64,000 bases of DNA from OLB7 sp966250335 (GCA_966250335.1 CBINGZ010000007.1:62001-126000), one strand, 5' to 3'. Positions 16,968-25,084 are shown, counted from the first letter of the stretch. Made by a program: numbers and translations. The notes: generated from the sequence alone by a model not told the origin.

Positions 16968-18206
16968 TCAGAATCCGAGGCGGGGCGTGAAGTATTTGGC
17001 GAACAGTTCGGTGTAGCTGCCGGTTCCTGTCTTCCGGTAGATGCTCTTCACATGCTTGCGGACGGTATCGAGCGACAGATGGAGACGATCGGCGATATCC
17101 TGGTAGGAATGGCCGAAAAGCTGCAAAATCACCACTCTTCGCTCCTGCTCGGTCAGCCTGGCCTCCTGTGACATGATCCCCAGCGCTTCGTTGAAGGTCC
17201 TGTCGCCGGGTTTCGCCTGCTGATGACGGGCCACCAGATCGGAGAGCATGAAGATGAGAAAGGGCTCGATCACGGCCATTATCGCCAGCGTTTCGCTCCG
17301 GATCGGCGGATTGACCCGTTCACGCCAGAGAATCACCAACCCTATATATTCGATGCCGCCGAAATAGTATTCGTAGGGATGGGGATCGTGATAGAGCTCA
17401 CGGGTGAAGCCGCGCCACCGGAGATTCTCGATCATCTGCGACGCCCTCCCCCCCTGCTCCTGCTGGGAGGCGACCGAAACCCTCCCCGTCGACTTCTCGC
17501 CGGCCTGGAAGAACTGCATCACCGAGAGATTGGCGGGGATGCTGCCGGGGTTGTGAAGGTCACATTCCGTGTTTACCGTGATCGTTATCCTGTCCACATC
17601 CCCCAGCAGACGCTGCAATCCGTCCCGGAAGGCGGTAATCCATTCAACCGTGTTTGACGTTATCGGCAGTGAGTTAAGGAAGTTGATGATGGCCGGAGAG
17701 ATCGGCGAGGGACTGGGATCGGTAACTGCGGCCGGAATAACGTGGCCGGTACGGGCAGCCACGCCCGAAGCAGGCCTCCATGTCCGCGTCAGGTCGAGCT
17801 TGGTCCGGAGGATGTTGGAAATCCCCTTGATGCTGTATTCCACGCCGAACTCCTCCAGAATCCAGAGCCGGATCTCCTCCAGATCCTGAAGATCGCCGCG
17901 ATGAATACGCTCCTGCAGCGCGTTGAGCTCCTCCCCCGACAGCCGGGTCCTGCGGCCGGGCCGTCCCTCCGTCTCACCGATCAGGGCGTCGATGCCGCCG
18001 CTTCGGTACATGGCGTACCAGCGTCGCAGGCTTCGAGCAGAAAAGCCTGAAATCTGAGAGATTTCGTCGAACGATGCCTGAGGGTTCTCCTTCAGATACT
18101 TGATGCCGAGCAGACGGCCCTCCGCCGGCGTATCCTTATGCTTGCTTAAATGCCACTCCAGCAGATGGGTCCCCTCCGCTATCGTGCTTGTTCGTTGTCG
18201 GGGCAT
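16968..18206 (-). CDS. cassette A: regulator with transposase-type HTH and C-terminal LuxR HTH
   Basis: A 412-residue DNA-binding protein. Residues about 30-75 form a helix-turn-helix like the N-terminus of IS630-type transposases (ASFDEISQISGFSARSLRRWYAMY). A winged HTH follows at about 90-135 (LEEIRLWILEEFGVEYSIKGIS). Residues about 165-340 form an unrecognised middle domain starting FLNSLP. The C-terminal 65 residues are a LuxR/GerE HTH (LTEQERRVVILQLFGHSYQDIADRLHLSLDTVRKHV). No DDE catalytic residues are present, so it is not a transposase. A good Shine-Dalgarno (AGGAGGAG) precedes the ATG. It likely controls the two secreted-protein genes behind it. Confidence 0.78.
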   Translation of the reverse strand: MPRQRTSTIAEGTHLLEWHLSKHKDTPAEGRLLGIKYLKENPQASFDEISQISGFSARSLRRWYAMYRSGGIDALIGETEGRPGRRTRLSGEELNALQERIHRGDLQDLEEIRLWILEEFGVEYSIKGISNILRTKLDLTRTWRPASGVAARTGHVIPAAVTDPSPSPISPAIINFLNSLPITSNTVEWITAFRDGLQRLLGDVDRITITVNTECDLHNPGSIPANLSVMQFFQAGEKSTGRVSVASQQEQGGRASQMIENLRWRGFTRELYHDPHPYEYYFGGIEYIGLVILWRERVNPPIRSETLAIMAVIEPFLIFMLSDLVARHQQAKPGDRTFNEALGIMSQEARLTEQERRVVILQLFGHSYQDIADRLHLSLDTVRKHVKSIYRKTGTGSYTELFAKYFTPRLGF

Positions 18207-18798
18207 AGACTCCTCCTGTTGTTATACCTCCTCGCGGCAAGGATAGCAAATATTGCGGCCACATACAAAAGATGTTTGCAATCAGCATGGCCGGAATAGC
18301 AGAAAGACCTCCAAAAACGCTCCCGGGAAACCGAATGTCACACCCCCCGGGGCTCCCGCATTGACCTGGTTGAAGGGCTCTTCCTCCCCCCTCCTGTTTG
18401 CAGCTCCCCCGCCGGGCTTCCTTCGGAGTTTCCGGAAGTGCACGGAAGCATGGAGGGGCGGGTATGCCCCCAGGCGCCTCCTCCACGAACGGCAGCGCCG
18501 GAAGGGCTCCTGTTACCCTTCGCATCAGGCACGAATTGGTGGGGAATGGAATCAACCGTGGCCGTATTCAATGAGGAGGGTCGTCGACGGCGGCCGTTTA
18601 CCCCTCTGATCGTCTCCCGGCAACCTCCTCACGATGGTCTGTCGGAGAAGAAACGGACGGGGATCACAATCGAGCACCGGAGATCGCAAGGCGGAGTATC
18701 GGGTTCCGCAGATCGATATTGCGGTCGAACATCGACGCACCGGTTACCGAGGGGTTCCTCCGGAACATCTCTCAACGCACCAGCAACGTGAGGCGCAG
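18207..18798. other. intergenic region between cassette A regulator and phosphotransferase gene
   Basis: About 590 bp without a gene I can support. The left end holds the regulator promoter. The remainder is C- and G-rich with short imperfect inverted repeats. Confidence 0.5.
18238..18245 (-). promoter_or_regulatory. -7 box of the cassette A regulator gene
   Basis: Minus strand TATCCTTG, one mismatch from TAnnTTTG, 32 bases upstream of the regulator ATG. The B and C regulator genes have TATCGTTG at matching positions. Confidence 0.45.
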
Positions 18799-19712
18799 AT
18801 GTCGGCCGGCAAGATGCATCCTGATGAGATATATACAGACGCATCCCTTGTGGGACGCCTGCTGGCCGCCCAGTTTCCGGAGTGGGGGGACCTTCCGATC
18901 GAGCCGGTCCGCTCCGCCGGCACCGACAACGCCCTCTATCGACTCGGCGACACCCTGGTCGTGCGGCTCCCCCGCATCCACTGGGCAGTCGAGCAGGTGG
19001 AAAAGGAACATCGGTGGCTGCCGGAACTTGCCCCCCTCCTGCCGCTCACCATTCCCCTCCCTCTGGCGAAAGGGAGCCCCGGTGAGGAGTACCCCTGGCA
19101 CTGGTCGGTCTATCGATGGATCGAAGGGGAGGAGGCGACAGTCGGGCGGATTGCCGACCCGTGCCGGACGGCGATCGACCTGGCGGAGTTCATAGCGGCC
19201 CTCCGGCGGATCGACGCCGCGAACGGTCCCGCGCCCGGCGGACACAACTCGTCCCGGGGCGAACCGCTGGCGATGCGGGACGCACGCACGCGTGATGCGA
19301 TCGAAGCGGTGCGAAACATGCTCGACGCCGACGCGGTGACGGCGGTGTGGGATGCGGCCGTCGCAACACCGGCGTGGGAGGAACCCCCCGTCTGGCTCCA
19401 TGGAGATCTCCACTCCGGGAACCTCCTGACCTTCAGGGGACGACTCAGCGCCGTGATCGATTTCGGATCTCTGGGGGTGGGTGATCCCGCCTGTGATCTC
19501 ATGCCGCGTGGACCTTCCTCCCGGCGGAAACCAGAGAGATCTTCCGCGCGACGCTCCAGGTCGATGATGCGACCTGGGCAAGAGGTCGCGGCTGGGCGCT
19601 CTCGGTGGCGCTGATCGCCCTCCCCTACTATCGGGAGACGAACCCCATGCTTGCCGGAACAGCCCGGCGTGCAATCGATGAAGTCCTTGCCGATTACAAT
19701 GCACACGGTTGA
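18799..19712 (+). pseudogene. aminoglycoside phosphotransferase family gene, frameshifted
   Basis: Kinase of the APH/choline-kinase fold, cytoplasmic. The frame from 18799 reads through the N-lobe (SAGTDNALYRLGDTLVVRLPR), the catalytic loop HGDLHSGNLL and the metal motif IDFGSLGVGDPACDLM. At about 19503 it leaves the family pattern. The +2 frame then continues it with AAWTFLPAETREIFRATL and runs to a stop at 19712. One missing base after CTCATG explains the break. It is therefore either a recent pseudogene or a sequencing error. The family start may be the second Met (18814). It lies alone on the plus strand between two leftward cassettes, which suggests insertion. Confidence 0.8.
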
Positions 19713-20295
19713 GGGGGTGCGAGGCGGAGGCGACGAAGATGAACGAAGAACCTGTGACGTGAAGATGAACGAAGCAACCGAATCGATCCGGCGTCCCTGC
19801 GCTCACATGCCTCGGATTCAGATGCGATGACCATCAAAAAAATATGCCAAGTGTGGGGCGCACACTTGGCAAAACGCATCGGAGCTTTGGATCGGGGGCA
19901 GACGAGTTCACCGAGTGCTTTACCATCCGGCGTTATTCGGAGGGCTGATCATCGGCACCGAGCGTCTCTCGGGTTTGGCTCACGGAAAATACACCTGGGG
20001 CGACGGCTGAACCTTGGAGGAGGTACAGGATTTGAGGAGTAGGAGGATGAGGCCGAGCCGCCGCCCTCCCAGGTGTTAGCTGTGACGGATCGTGGTGATG
20101 ATACCGTCACATCCGTTGCGATATTGTTGAGGAGTTACAGGGCTCCTCGACGATCGCGACTGGCGTTGCCGGAACGATCCTCTTGGTATGATCGCGCTCG
20201 ACAACAGTTCGTGAAGACCAGGTTATCAAAGAAACCGATTGTAGGAGCTTGCCGTGATCCACGCTCGTCGGGGTCCTCGTCGGACCGCTTCAACT
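19713..20295. other. gene-free tract downstream of cassette B with hairpins
   Basis: About 580 bp. It holds an 11-bp perfect hairpin at 19845-19871 (TGCCAAGTGTG/CACACTTGGCA) enclosed by GATGCG/CGCATC, then element R5 at 19991-20076, then TGTGACGG/CCGTCACA at 20081-20111. No gene is supported. Confidence 0.65.
19991..20076. repeat. R5: structured R element downstream of cassette B
   Basis: Outer arms ACACCTGG (19991-19998) and CCAGGTGT (20069-20076) are perfectly complementary. The inner arms GGGCGACGGCT/AGCCGCCGCCC carry one A-C mismatch, also seen in R6 and R7. The loop has GGAGGTACAGG followed by TGAGGAG. Confidence 0.82.
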
Positions 20296-20829
20296 TTATC
20301 GTGTTACGATCACCTTTCCGCCTCCGACGACGGAAGAATTGTTCGTGAGTTTCAGATAGAACGAACCGGCGATCAGATTAGTCACATCGATCTTGAACGT
20401 GTGTACCCCGACCGAACCGATCATCTCCGTCTGCCGCAGCACCTCGACCCCCTGGGCGTCGTGCAGGGTGATCACCAGGTCGCCGGTCTGCTTTGCCGTG
20501 TATTCTACCGTGGCCGCCGTTCCGTAGGGGTCGACGCTGACGCGGACATTCCCTGTCATGGCGCCGGAGGCCATCGCCTGAATCTTGCGTCCCAGCTCGT
20601 TCCGCAGTTGCGCGGCCGTCTCGTCATCCACCATCCGCCAGGTCTTCCCGCCGTCGTCCGAGCGGAGCGTCGGGCCACCCGAGGTGGAGATCGCCGTCAC
20701 GTCGCCGTTCAGGCTGTGCGCCGGCTTGCCGTCGCCCCCCGGCTGGGCCGAGAGTCTCCCCGTGGTCAGGGCCGCGGCCGCAAGGAGCGTGCCGGCGAGG
20801 CGGATTCCGATATATCGCATTCTGGACAT
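20296..20829 (-). CDS. cassette B: short secreted Asp-box protein with T9SS-type C-terminal domain
   Basis: Paralogue of the cassette A protein, about 177 residues from the chosen ATG at 20829. The frame is open to 20868, but the signal peptide (IRLAGTLLAAAALTTGRLSAQ) fits the later start. The mature part has VTAISTSGGPTLRSDDGGKTW with the Asp-box SDDGGKTW and then VDDETAAQLRNELGRKIQAM. The C-terminal region LVITLHDAQGVEVLRQTE, then LIAGSFYLKL, ending GGGKVIVTR, is sorting-domain-like. It is 88 bp downstream of the Cys-rich gene and ends 220 bp before R5. Confidence 0.75.
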   Translation of the reverse strand: MSRMRYIGIRLAGTLLAAAALTTGRLSAQPGGDGKPAHSLNGDVTAISTSGGPTLRSDDGGKTWRMVDDETAAQLRNELGRKIQAMASGAMTGNVRVSVDPYGTAATVEYTAKQTGDLVITLHDAQGVEVLRQTEMIGSVGVHTFKIDVTNLIAGSFYLKLTNNSSVVGGGKVIVTR

Positions 20830-20916
20830 GAGCTCGGGACTTGAAATCTTTTCAGAGATACTGTTCAACGCTGTTCGTTCGCCCTATCTATCGCATTCAG
20901 AGTCTCTTCTTGCATC

Positions 20917-21555
20917 TTACATCGTCGGGGAGCAGCGGTAGCCGCTGCAGGGGTCGGCCGACGGATTCATGTTCACCAGGTTGATCACCGGGTAGTTGCC
21001 GCCGGTCGGGCAGACCACGCTATACTCACGGTTGCTCCAGTTGTCCCGCTCGCACTCCATGAACATCGTGCTGCCGCCGGAACCGTAGCGCTTGGCGCAA
21101 GCCGACTGATAGACCTTCGTGAGCGAGGACTCAACGCCGCACTGCGTGTATCCGAGCGTCGTTCCGCGAGCAACTGCCGCGTAGGAGAGAAGCGAGAAGA
21201 TCTCTTCGATGCTGTAGCCGTCGATCGCGCCCCCGTTGGCGTCGATCTTGCTGGTCACGATCTGATAGTCGTGCTTTCCGCCTTCCGTGGCCCAGACCAG
21301 GATCTCCGTGGAGACGTCACCCGTGGTCCCTCCCATCTTCGCGGCCAGCTGGACCGTCGTCGTGAACTGACCGACGACCCGTGCCGACGGATCCATCCCC
21401 GCCTCGCTCGCCGTCAGCGAGTTGCTGCTGACGTTGCTCCCACCCGGATTCAGCAATCCCTGCGTCAGGTTGCTCAGCAGCCCCTGGGCGTTCATCTGAG
21501 CCGCGAACATCATCGTGGCAACGAGGGTCAGGCAGGCAATGCGAAGAGACTTCAT
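20917..21555 (-). CDS. cassette B: Cys-rich secreted protein
   Basis: A 212-residue exported protein from the ATG at 21555, with signal peptide MKSLRIACLTLVATMMFAAQ ending before NAQ. The mature part has 6 Cys residues. Shared landmarks are FSLLSYAAVARGTTLGYTQC, then FMECERDNWSNREYSVVCPTGG, then YPVINLVNMNPS. A Gly/Asn/Ser-rich N-terminal stretch is specific to this copy. The function is unknown. It starts 174 bp behind the regulator stop and is preceded by a conserved promoter with a leader of about 110 nt. Confidence 0.72.
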   Translation of the reverse strand: MKSLRIACLTLVATMMFAAQMNAQGLLSNLTQGLLNPGGSNVSSNSLTASEAGMDPSARVVGQFTTTVQLAAKMGGTTGDVSTEILVWATEGGKHDYQIVTSKIDANGGAIDGYSIEEIFSLLSYAAVARGTTLGYTQCGVESSLTKVYQSACAKRYGSGGSTMFMECERDNWSNREYSVVCPTGGNYPVINLVNMNPSADPCSGYRCSPTM

Positions 21556-21664
21556 GGGAGTTACGGGAAGCAGAGGAGTTGAACGTTGATCTCTGTTAGT
21601 TCTCATCGAGATCTCGAGCTCTCCGCGGCATCCTCATCCCGCGCTTCGCCGTCCTCGATGATGT

Positions 21665-21716
21665 GGTACAAAGATCGGCCTCAACAGACCGCCGTAACAA
21701 TACTACTTTTGTAGTA
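21665..21716 (-). promoter_or_regulatory. cassette B promoter with CAAAAGTA operator candidate
   Basis: Minus strand CAAAAGTA lies inside the inverted repeat TACTAC-AAAA-GTAGTA (21701-21716). It precedes the -7-like box GATCTTTG by 31 bases, the same spacing as in cassette C. The site begins about 13 bp past the regulator stop codon. Confidence 0.6.
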
Positions 21717-21728
21717 GGTTCCCTTGTG

Positions 21729-22988
21729 CTATACGCCCTCGTTTATCGATGTTAACACCGGGCCGAGACGCGGGGAGAAGTACTTCGCGAAGAGTTCTCC
21801 CTGGCTCCGGGTCCCCGTCTTCTGATGGATCGTCGTGATATGTTTCTTCAGCGTCGTCACCGATATGTCCAGCAGTTCGGCGATCTCCTTATATGAGCAG
21901 CCGAGCATCTGATGGATCACCACCTTCCGTTCCTGGATCGTCAGACTCGCTTCCACCGCAAGCTGCTTCAGCGCCGACGTGAACGCCTTGTCCACCGGCG
22001 TCGTGACCTGGTGCTGGGCCGCCAGATCGAAGAGCATGAAATAGAAGAACGATTCCAGCGAAGCGATCGTATTCAGCGTCATCGGCGAAATCGGCGACTT
22101 ACGCATGACGCGGAAGAAGAAGATCGTTCCCAGGTACGCGTCGTCCGTCAGACGGAAGTCCATGTAGCTGGGGGCGTGATAATCGGCCAGCGGATAGCCC
22201 TGCGCCCGCATCGTCTCGATAAGCTGCTCGGCCGTTCCGCCGCCGTAATCCTGGCCGACGACCATGATCGTCTGCCCCCCCTTGTTGTCCGACGAGGTCG
22301 TCTGGCGGATCGCCACATCGGGGCGATATCCCTCCGGGTCCTCGAAATTGAACCCGAAATTGACGTTGACGACCACTCTGTCGATATCGGGGAAGAGCTG
22401 CTGAAGCGCCTCGCGGAACATCACGATCCGGTCCCTGATGCTCCCCAGCAGCGGAAGCGAGTTGAGAAACCGGACAACGTTGGCCGGAACGACCGCCGTG
22501 CCGCCGACGTCGCCGAAGGGAGCAAGATCGCCTCCCCACTCGCCGCCGAACCCCGCGGTCCACGACCGCTCTACCTTGAATGTACGCCGGACAAGATGCC
22601 AGACCCCGGGGAGACTGTACTCCACGTTGCACTCATCCTTGAGCCAGCGCTGAATTTCTGAAAGACTTGCCAGTTCGCGGTGCTGAAGTTTCCGACCCAG
22701 TTCCTGGATCCTCTCCTCCCCCACACGCACCAGGGCCGACCCCTTCGGCTGCTTGGCGGCGATCACCGCTTCCAGCCCGCCGTCGCAATACTCCTTCCAC
22801 CAGCGGATCGCGCTCCGCTCCGAACAGCCGGCCAGCTCGGCGATCTGCGCCATGGTATGGGACGGGAATTCCTTGACCAGTCGCAGGACCCTGACGCGGA
22901 TCTCAGCGGGTTCCCCCTTGCACCTCTCCTCCTGCTGACGCAGGAGATAGACGCTCTCGGTTACGGTCCCTTTCCTCTGTCGTGCCAT
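21729..22988 (-). CDS. cassette B: regulator with transposase-type HTH and C-terminal LuxR HTH
   Basis: A 419-residue paralogue of the cassette A and C regulators. The N-terminal HTH (HTMAQIAELAGCSERSAIRWW) and winged HTH (SLSEIQRWLKDECNVEYSLPG) match IS630-type DNA-binding regions. The unrecognised middle domain begins RFLNSLPLLGS and has DVDR-like and NVNFGFN segments that are also in copy C. The LuxR HTH is LTIQERKVVIHQMLGCSYKEIAELLDISVTTLKKHI. There is no phosphoacceptor receiver domain and no membrane segment, so the signal it senses is unknown. It is closer to copy C than to copy A by eye. Confidence 0.78.
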   Translation of the reverse strand: MARQRKGTVTESVYLLRQQEERCKGEPAEIRVRVLRLVKEFPSHTMAQIAELAGCSERSAIRWWKEYCDGGLEAVIAAKQPKGSALVRVGEERIQELGRKLQHRELASLSEIQRWLKDECNVEYSLPGVWHLVRRTFKVERSWTAGFGGEWGGDLAPFGDVGGTAVVPANVVRFLNSLPLLGSIRDRIVMFREALQQLFPDIDRVVVNVNFGFNFEDPEGYRPDVAIRQTTSSDNKGGQTIMVVGQDYGGGTAEQLIETMRAQGYPLADYHAPSYMDFRLTDDAYLGTIFFFRVMRKSPISPMTLNTIASLESFFYFMLFDLAAQHQVTTPVDKAFTSALKQLAVEASLTIQERKVVIHQMLGCSYKEIAELLDISVTTLKKHITTIHQKTGTRSQGELFAKYFSPRLGPVLTSINEGV

Positions 22989-23011
22989 TGGTTATCGTGC
23001 TGCTGACCGTA

Positions 23012-23019
23012 CAACGATA
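23012..23019 (-). promoter_or_regulatory. -7 box of the cassette B regulator gene
   Basis: Minus strand TATCGTTG followed by TACGG, 24 bases upstream of the regulator ATG. The same octamer precedes the cassette C regulator. Confidence 0.45.
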
Positions 23020-23232
23020 CGAATTATTCATGACACGGGGTCTAAAAAAATTGAAGATGGCTGTCCTTATCCCATCACTTTATTTCGGTCCAAACCGCTT
23101 CCGACGCTCCTTCGGACCGGCATTTCCCCTCCGCTCCCCTCCCGCAACAAAAAGCGCCCGACGTAAGGTGTACGTCGGGCGCCGGGATACCAGGTAGGGT
23201 TGGAGGAAAAAACAGGTTCGATAGAGGAAAAC

Positions 23233-23321
23233 CGACACCCAGGCGACGGCCACACCTATATGAGGAGGTACAGGTATGGTTGAGGAGGATTAGGTACAGC
23301 CGCCGCCCGTTACGGGTGTCG
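23233..23321. repeat. R6: structured R element downstream of cassette C
   Basis: Outer arms CGACACCC/GGGTGTCG (8 bp perfect) and inner arms GGCGACGGC/GCCGCCGCC with the conserved A-C mismatch. The loop carries GAGGAGGTACAGGTATGGTT and then GAGGAG, almost identical to R7. Confidence 0.82.
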
Positions 23322-23326
23322 TCGAT

Positions 23327-23360
23327 CGGGGCCCGCTGTGGTGAGCGAGAGCGGGCCCCG
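23327..23360. repeat. 11-bp perfect hairpin between R6 and R7
   Basis: CGGGGCCCGCT (23327-23337) pairs with AGCGGGCCCCG (23350-23360) around a 12-base loop. It is not followed by a T-tract on either strand. Confidence 0.65.
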
Positions 23361-23422
23361 CCGATTCAAACCCCGTGCGCTGAATGGATGAAGCGCTCGG
23401 GGATATCAGCATGAGTTCCGGA

Positions 23423-23514
23423 GCACACTCGGGCGACGGCCACGCCTATATGAGGAGGTACAGGTATGGTTGAGGAGGATTCTAGGTTCAGCCGCCGCCC
23501 GTTGTCGAGTGTGC
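23423..23514. repeat. R7: structured R element downstream of cassette C
   Basis: Outer arms GCACACTCG (23423-23431) and CGAGTGTGC (23506-23514) are perfectly complementary and unrelated to those of R6. The inner arms are GGGCGACGGC/GCCGCCGCCC. The loop is nearly identical to that of R6. Confidence 0.83.
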
Positions 23515-23727
23515 CGCCGACACGGGCGAAGTGGTGATGCACGCCCGTGCCGCGATGTCGGAAGCCGATGCAGCCCCATGGCGCATCCGGCTTCAATCGT
23601 CGGAATTCATTGTCAAAGATCAATCAGGGGGCCGAACGGCGGGTGAGCCGCACTGCCCGTTCAACTCCGCTTCAGGGCCCTTCGGGCGCCGTTGCGGGAA
23701 GGTTCATCCGCTCCGTGAGCGACCCTC

Positions 23728-23792
23728 GGCGGTGATCCGAAACTCTTGCCAGGTATCAAGGAAGAGAAACTTCATGGCTTCGGATCACCGCC
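23728..23792. repeat. 14-bp perfect inverted repeat next to the cassette C end
   Basis: GGCGGTGATCCGAA (23728-23741) pairs with TTCGGATCACCGCC (23779-23792). It starts 12 bp beyond the stop codon of the cassette C Asp-box gene and could act as its terminator or as an RNA-stabilising stem. Confidence 0.65.
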
Positions 23793-23803
23793 AGCAGGGT
23801 TCG

Positions 23804-24325
23804 TCAACGCGTGATTACAAGCTTGCCACCCCCCATAATCACGTCGTCTAGTGCTATGCGTACGATGTACGCGCCGGCCAGAAGGGTCGAGATGTCGACC
23901 GGAATCCTCTGTGCTCCCATGCCTCTCGCCTCGGCGACCCGTGTCACCTCCCTTCCCCGCGCGTCGTGGAGCGTCACCGTCACCACCCCTTCGCGCGTCG
24001 TCTCGAACCCGACGGTTGCGATCGCCGCCCCCTGATCGACCGAGATCGATGTCGTTCCGACGGTTCCGGAGGCTGCCGTCTGGAGCGCACGTCCGATTCT
24101 CTGCTGCATCTCCTGCGCCGTGGCCGGGTCGACCAGTCGCCAGGTTTTTCCGCCGTCGTCGGACTGAAGTGTCGGCCCGCCGTTGGTCGAGACCGCCGTT
24201 ACCGAGCCCTGGGAACCGCTGCCGTCGTCCGGCTGCGCCGCTGCCGTCGAAACCGATCCGATTGCCAGCGTCGCGGCTGCAAGGCCCGCGAACCGCAGCA
24301 TTCCGCCTTTTCCCGTCGTTTTCAT
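23804..24325 (-). CDS. cassette C: short secreted Asp-box protein with T9SS-type C-terminal domain
   Basis: About 173 residues from the ATG at 24325, which follows a G-rich Shine-Dalgarno (GGGGGTGA). The signal peptide runs to about VSTAAAQ (residue 30). The mature part has VTAVSTNGGPTLQSDDGGKTW, then VDPATAQEMQQRIGRALQ. The C-terminal sorting-like domain is VVTVTLHDARGREVTRVAE, then LLAGAYIVRI, ending GGGKLVITR. This copy has the clearest resemblance to a T9SS type A end. It is 76 bp downstream of the Cys-rich gene. Confidence 0.76.
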   Translation of the reverse strand: MKTTGKGGMLRFAGLAAATLAIGSVSTAAAQPDDGSGSQGSVTAVSTNGGPTLQSDDGGKTWRLVDPATAQEMQQRIGRALQTAASGTVGTTSISVDQGAAIATVGFETTREGVVTVTLHDARGREVTRVAEARGMGAQRIPVDISTLLAGAYIVRIALDDVIMGGGKLVITR

Positions 24326-24401
24326 CGTGTCACCCCCTATAACATCGGAATCCAACATATCGTTCTCATTTCCCCGGGGTCGCTCCCCCGATCGCGTTCC
24401 C

Positions 24402-24974
24402 TTACTGGAACGTGGTCACGCAGGGGGTTCCGGGGCAGCTGCTGTTCTCGACTCCGAGCAGATTGATCACCGGCGTTCCGGGGACCGGGCAGCAGACGCT
24501 GAAGTACTTCGTGCCGTAGGAGCTGCCGTTGCACGGGTCGAAGCGGGTCGCCGTGTTCATTCCCATCCGGACCACGCAGTTATGATGGAACATCTTGACC
24601 GGGTTTGCCGCCGCAGTGGAGCAGGCGCTCAGGCACGGGGTATACCCGAGCGCCACTCCTCGGGCGACAGCTGCTTGCGAAAGGAGGGTGAAGATCTGCG
24701 GGGTGGAGATCGCGTCCACGCCGCTGCCGTCACCAGTCACGCGAATCGTGCGTGCATCCATGACATAGTCGTATTTGCCCCCCGTGGTCAGGAAGACCAT
24801 CAGATCCATACGGATGTCGCCTGTCGACGTCTGCCCCTGAACAGTCACCGTCACGTTGGTCGTGGTCACCAGAACGGCGTTGGGATCTGTCGGATGATAC
24901 TGCTGCGCTTGAACCGGGGTGGAAAAGATCATCAACGTGAGAACTACAGCAAGGGTGCTGAAGAGAGATTTCAT
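24402..24974 (-). CDS. cassette C: Cys-rich secreted protein
   Basis: A 190-residue exported protein with signal peptide MKSLFSTLAVVLTLMIFSTP ending near VQAQ. It has 8 Cys residues after the signal. Landmarks shared with the paralogues are FTLLSQAAVARGVALGYTPC, then KYFSVCCPVPG, then TPVINLLGVENSSC. The start of the mature part, YHPTDPNAVLV, also matches copy A (HPTDPSATAV). The function is unknown. The start ATG lies about 110 bp below the conserved promoter, as in copy B. Confidence 0.72.
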   Translation of the reverse strand: MKSLFSTLAVVLTLMIFSTPVQAQQYHPTDPNAVLVTTTNVTVTVQGQTSTGDIRMDLMVFLTTGGKYDYVMDARTIRVTGDGSGVDAISTPQIFTLLSQAAVARGVALGYTPCLSACSTAAANPVKMFHHNCVVRMGMNTATRFDPCNGSSYGTKYFSVCCPVPGTPVINLLGVENSSCPGTPCVTTFQ

Positions 24975-25084
24975 GATCGATTCCAAAAGCGCCAGGGCTG
25001 GTTAGTTGATTGCAGGTTCAGCACCGTTCCAGTTGACCGCCGGATCGCCGAACTGCGAATCACGACCGGGTTGTCGATGCGACT

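Larger units (their letters stand above)
22989..23803. other. gene-free hairpin tract downstream of cassette C
   Basis: About 815 bp with no supported gene. It holds R6, a strong 11-bp hairpin CGGGGCCCGCT/AGCGGGCCCCG (23327-23360), R7, CACGGGCG/CGCCCGTG just after R7, and a perfect 14-bp stem at 23728-23741/23779-23792. The right end of the tract lies 12 bp from the stop of the last cassette C gene, and the left end carries the promoter of the cassette B regulator. Confidence 0.7.

Noticed and set aside
18136..18571. Minus-strand frames upstream of the cassette A regulator
   Set aside because: They overlap the regulator's promoter and 5' end and have random-looking composition.
15039..23514. 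R elements as a CRISPR array
   Set aside because: Copies are irregularly spaced, 83-97 nt long, lie in three separate tracts, and no cas genes are present.
15039..23514. R elements as integron attC sites
   Set aside because: No integrase, no GTTRRRY/RYYYAAC pair at the ends, and the cassette genes are much longer units with their own promoters.
15039..23514. R elements as retron msr/msd
   Set aside because: No reverse transcriptase gene in the window.
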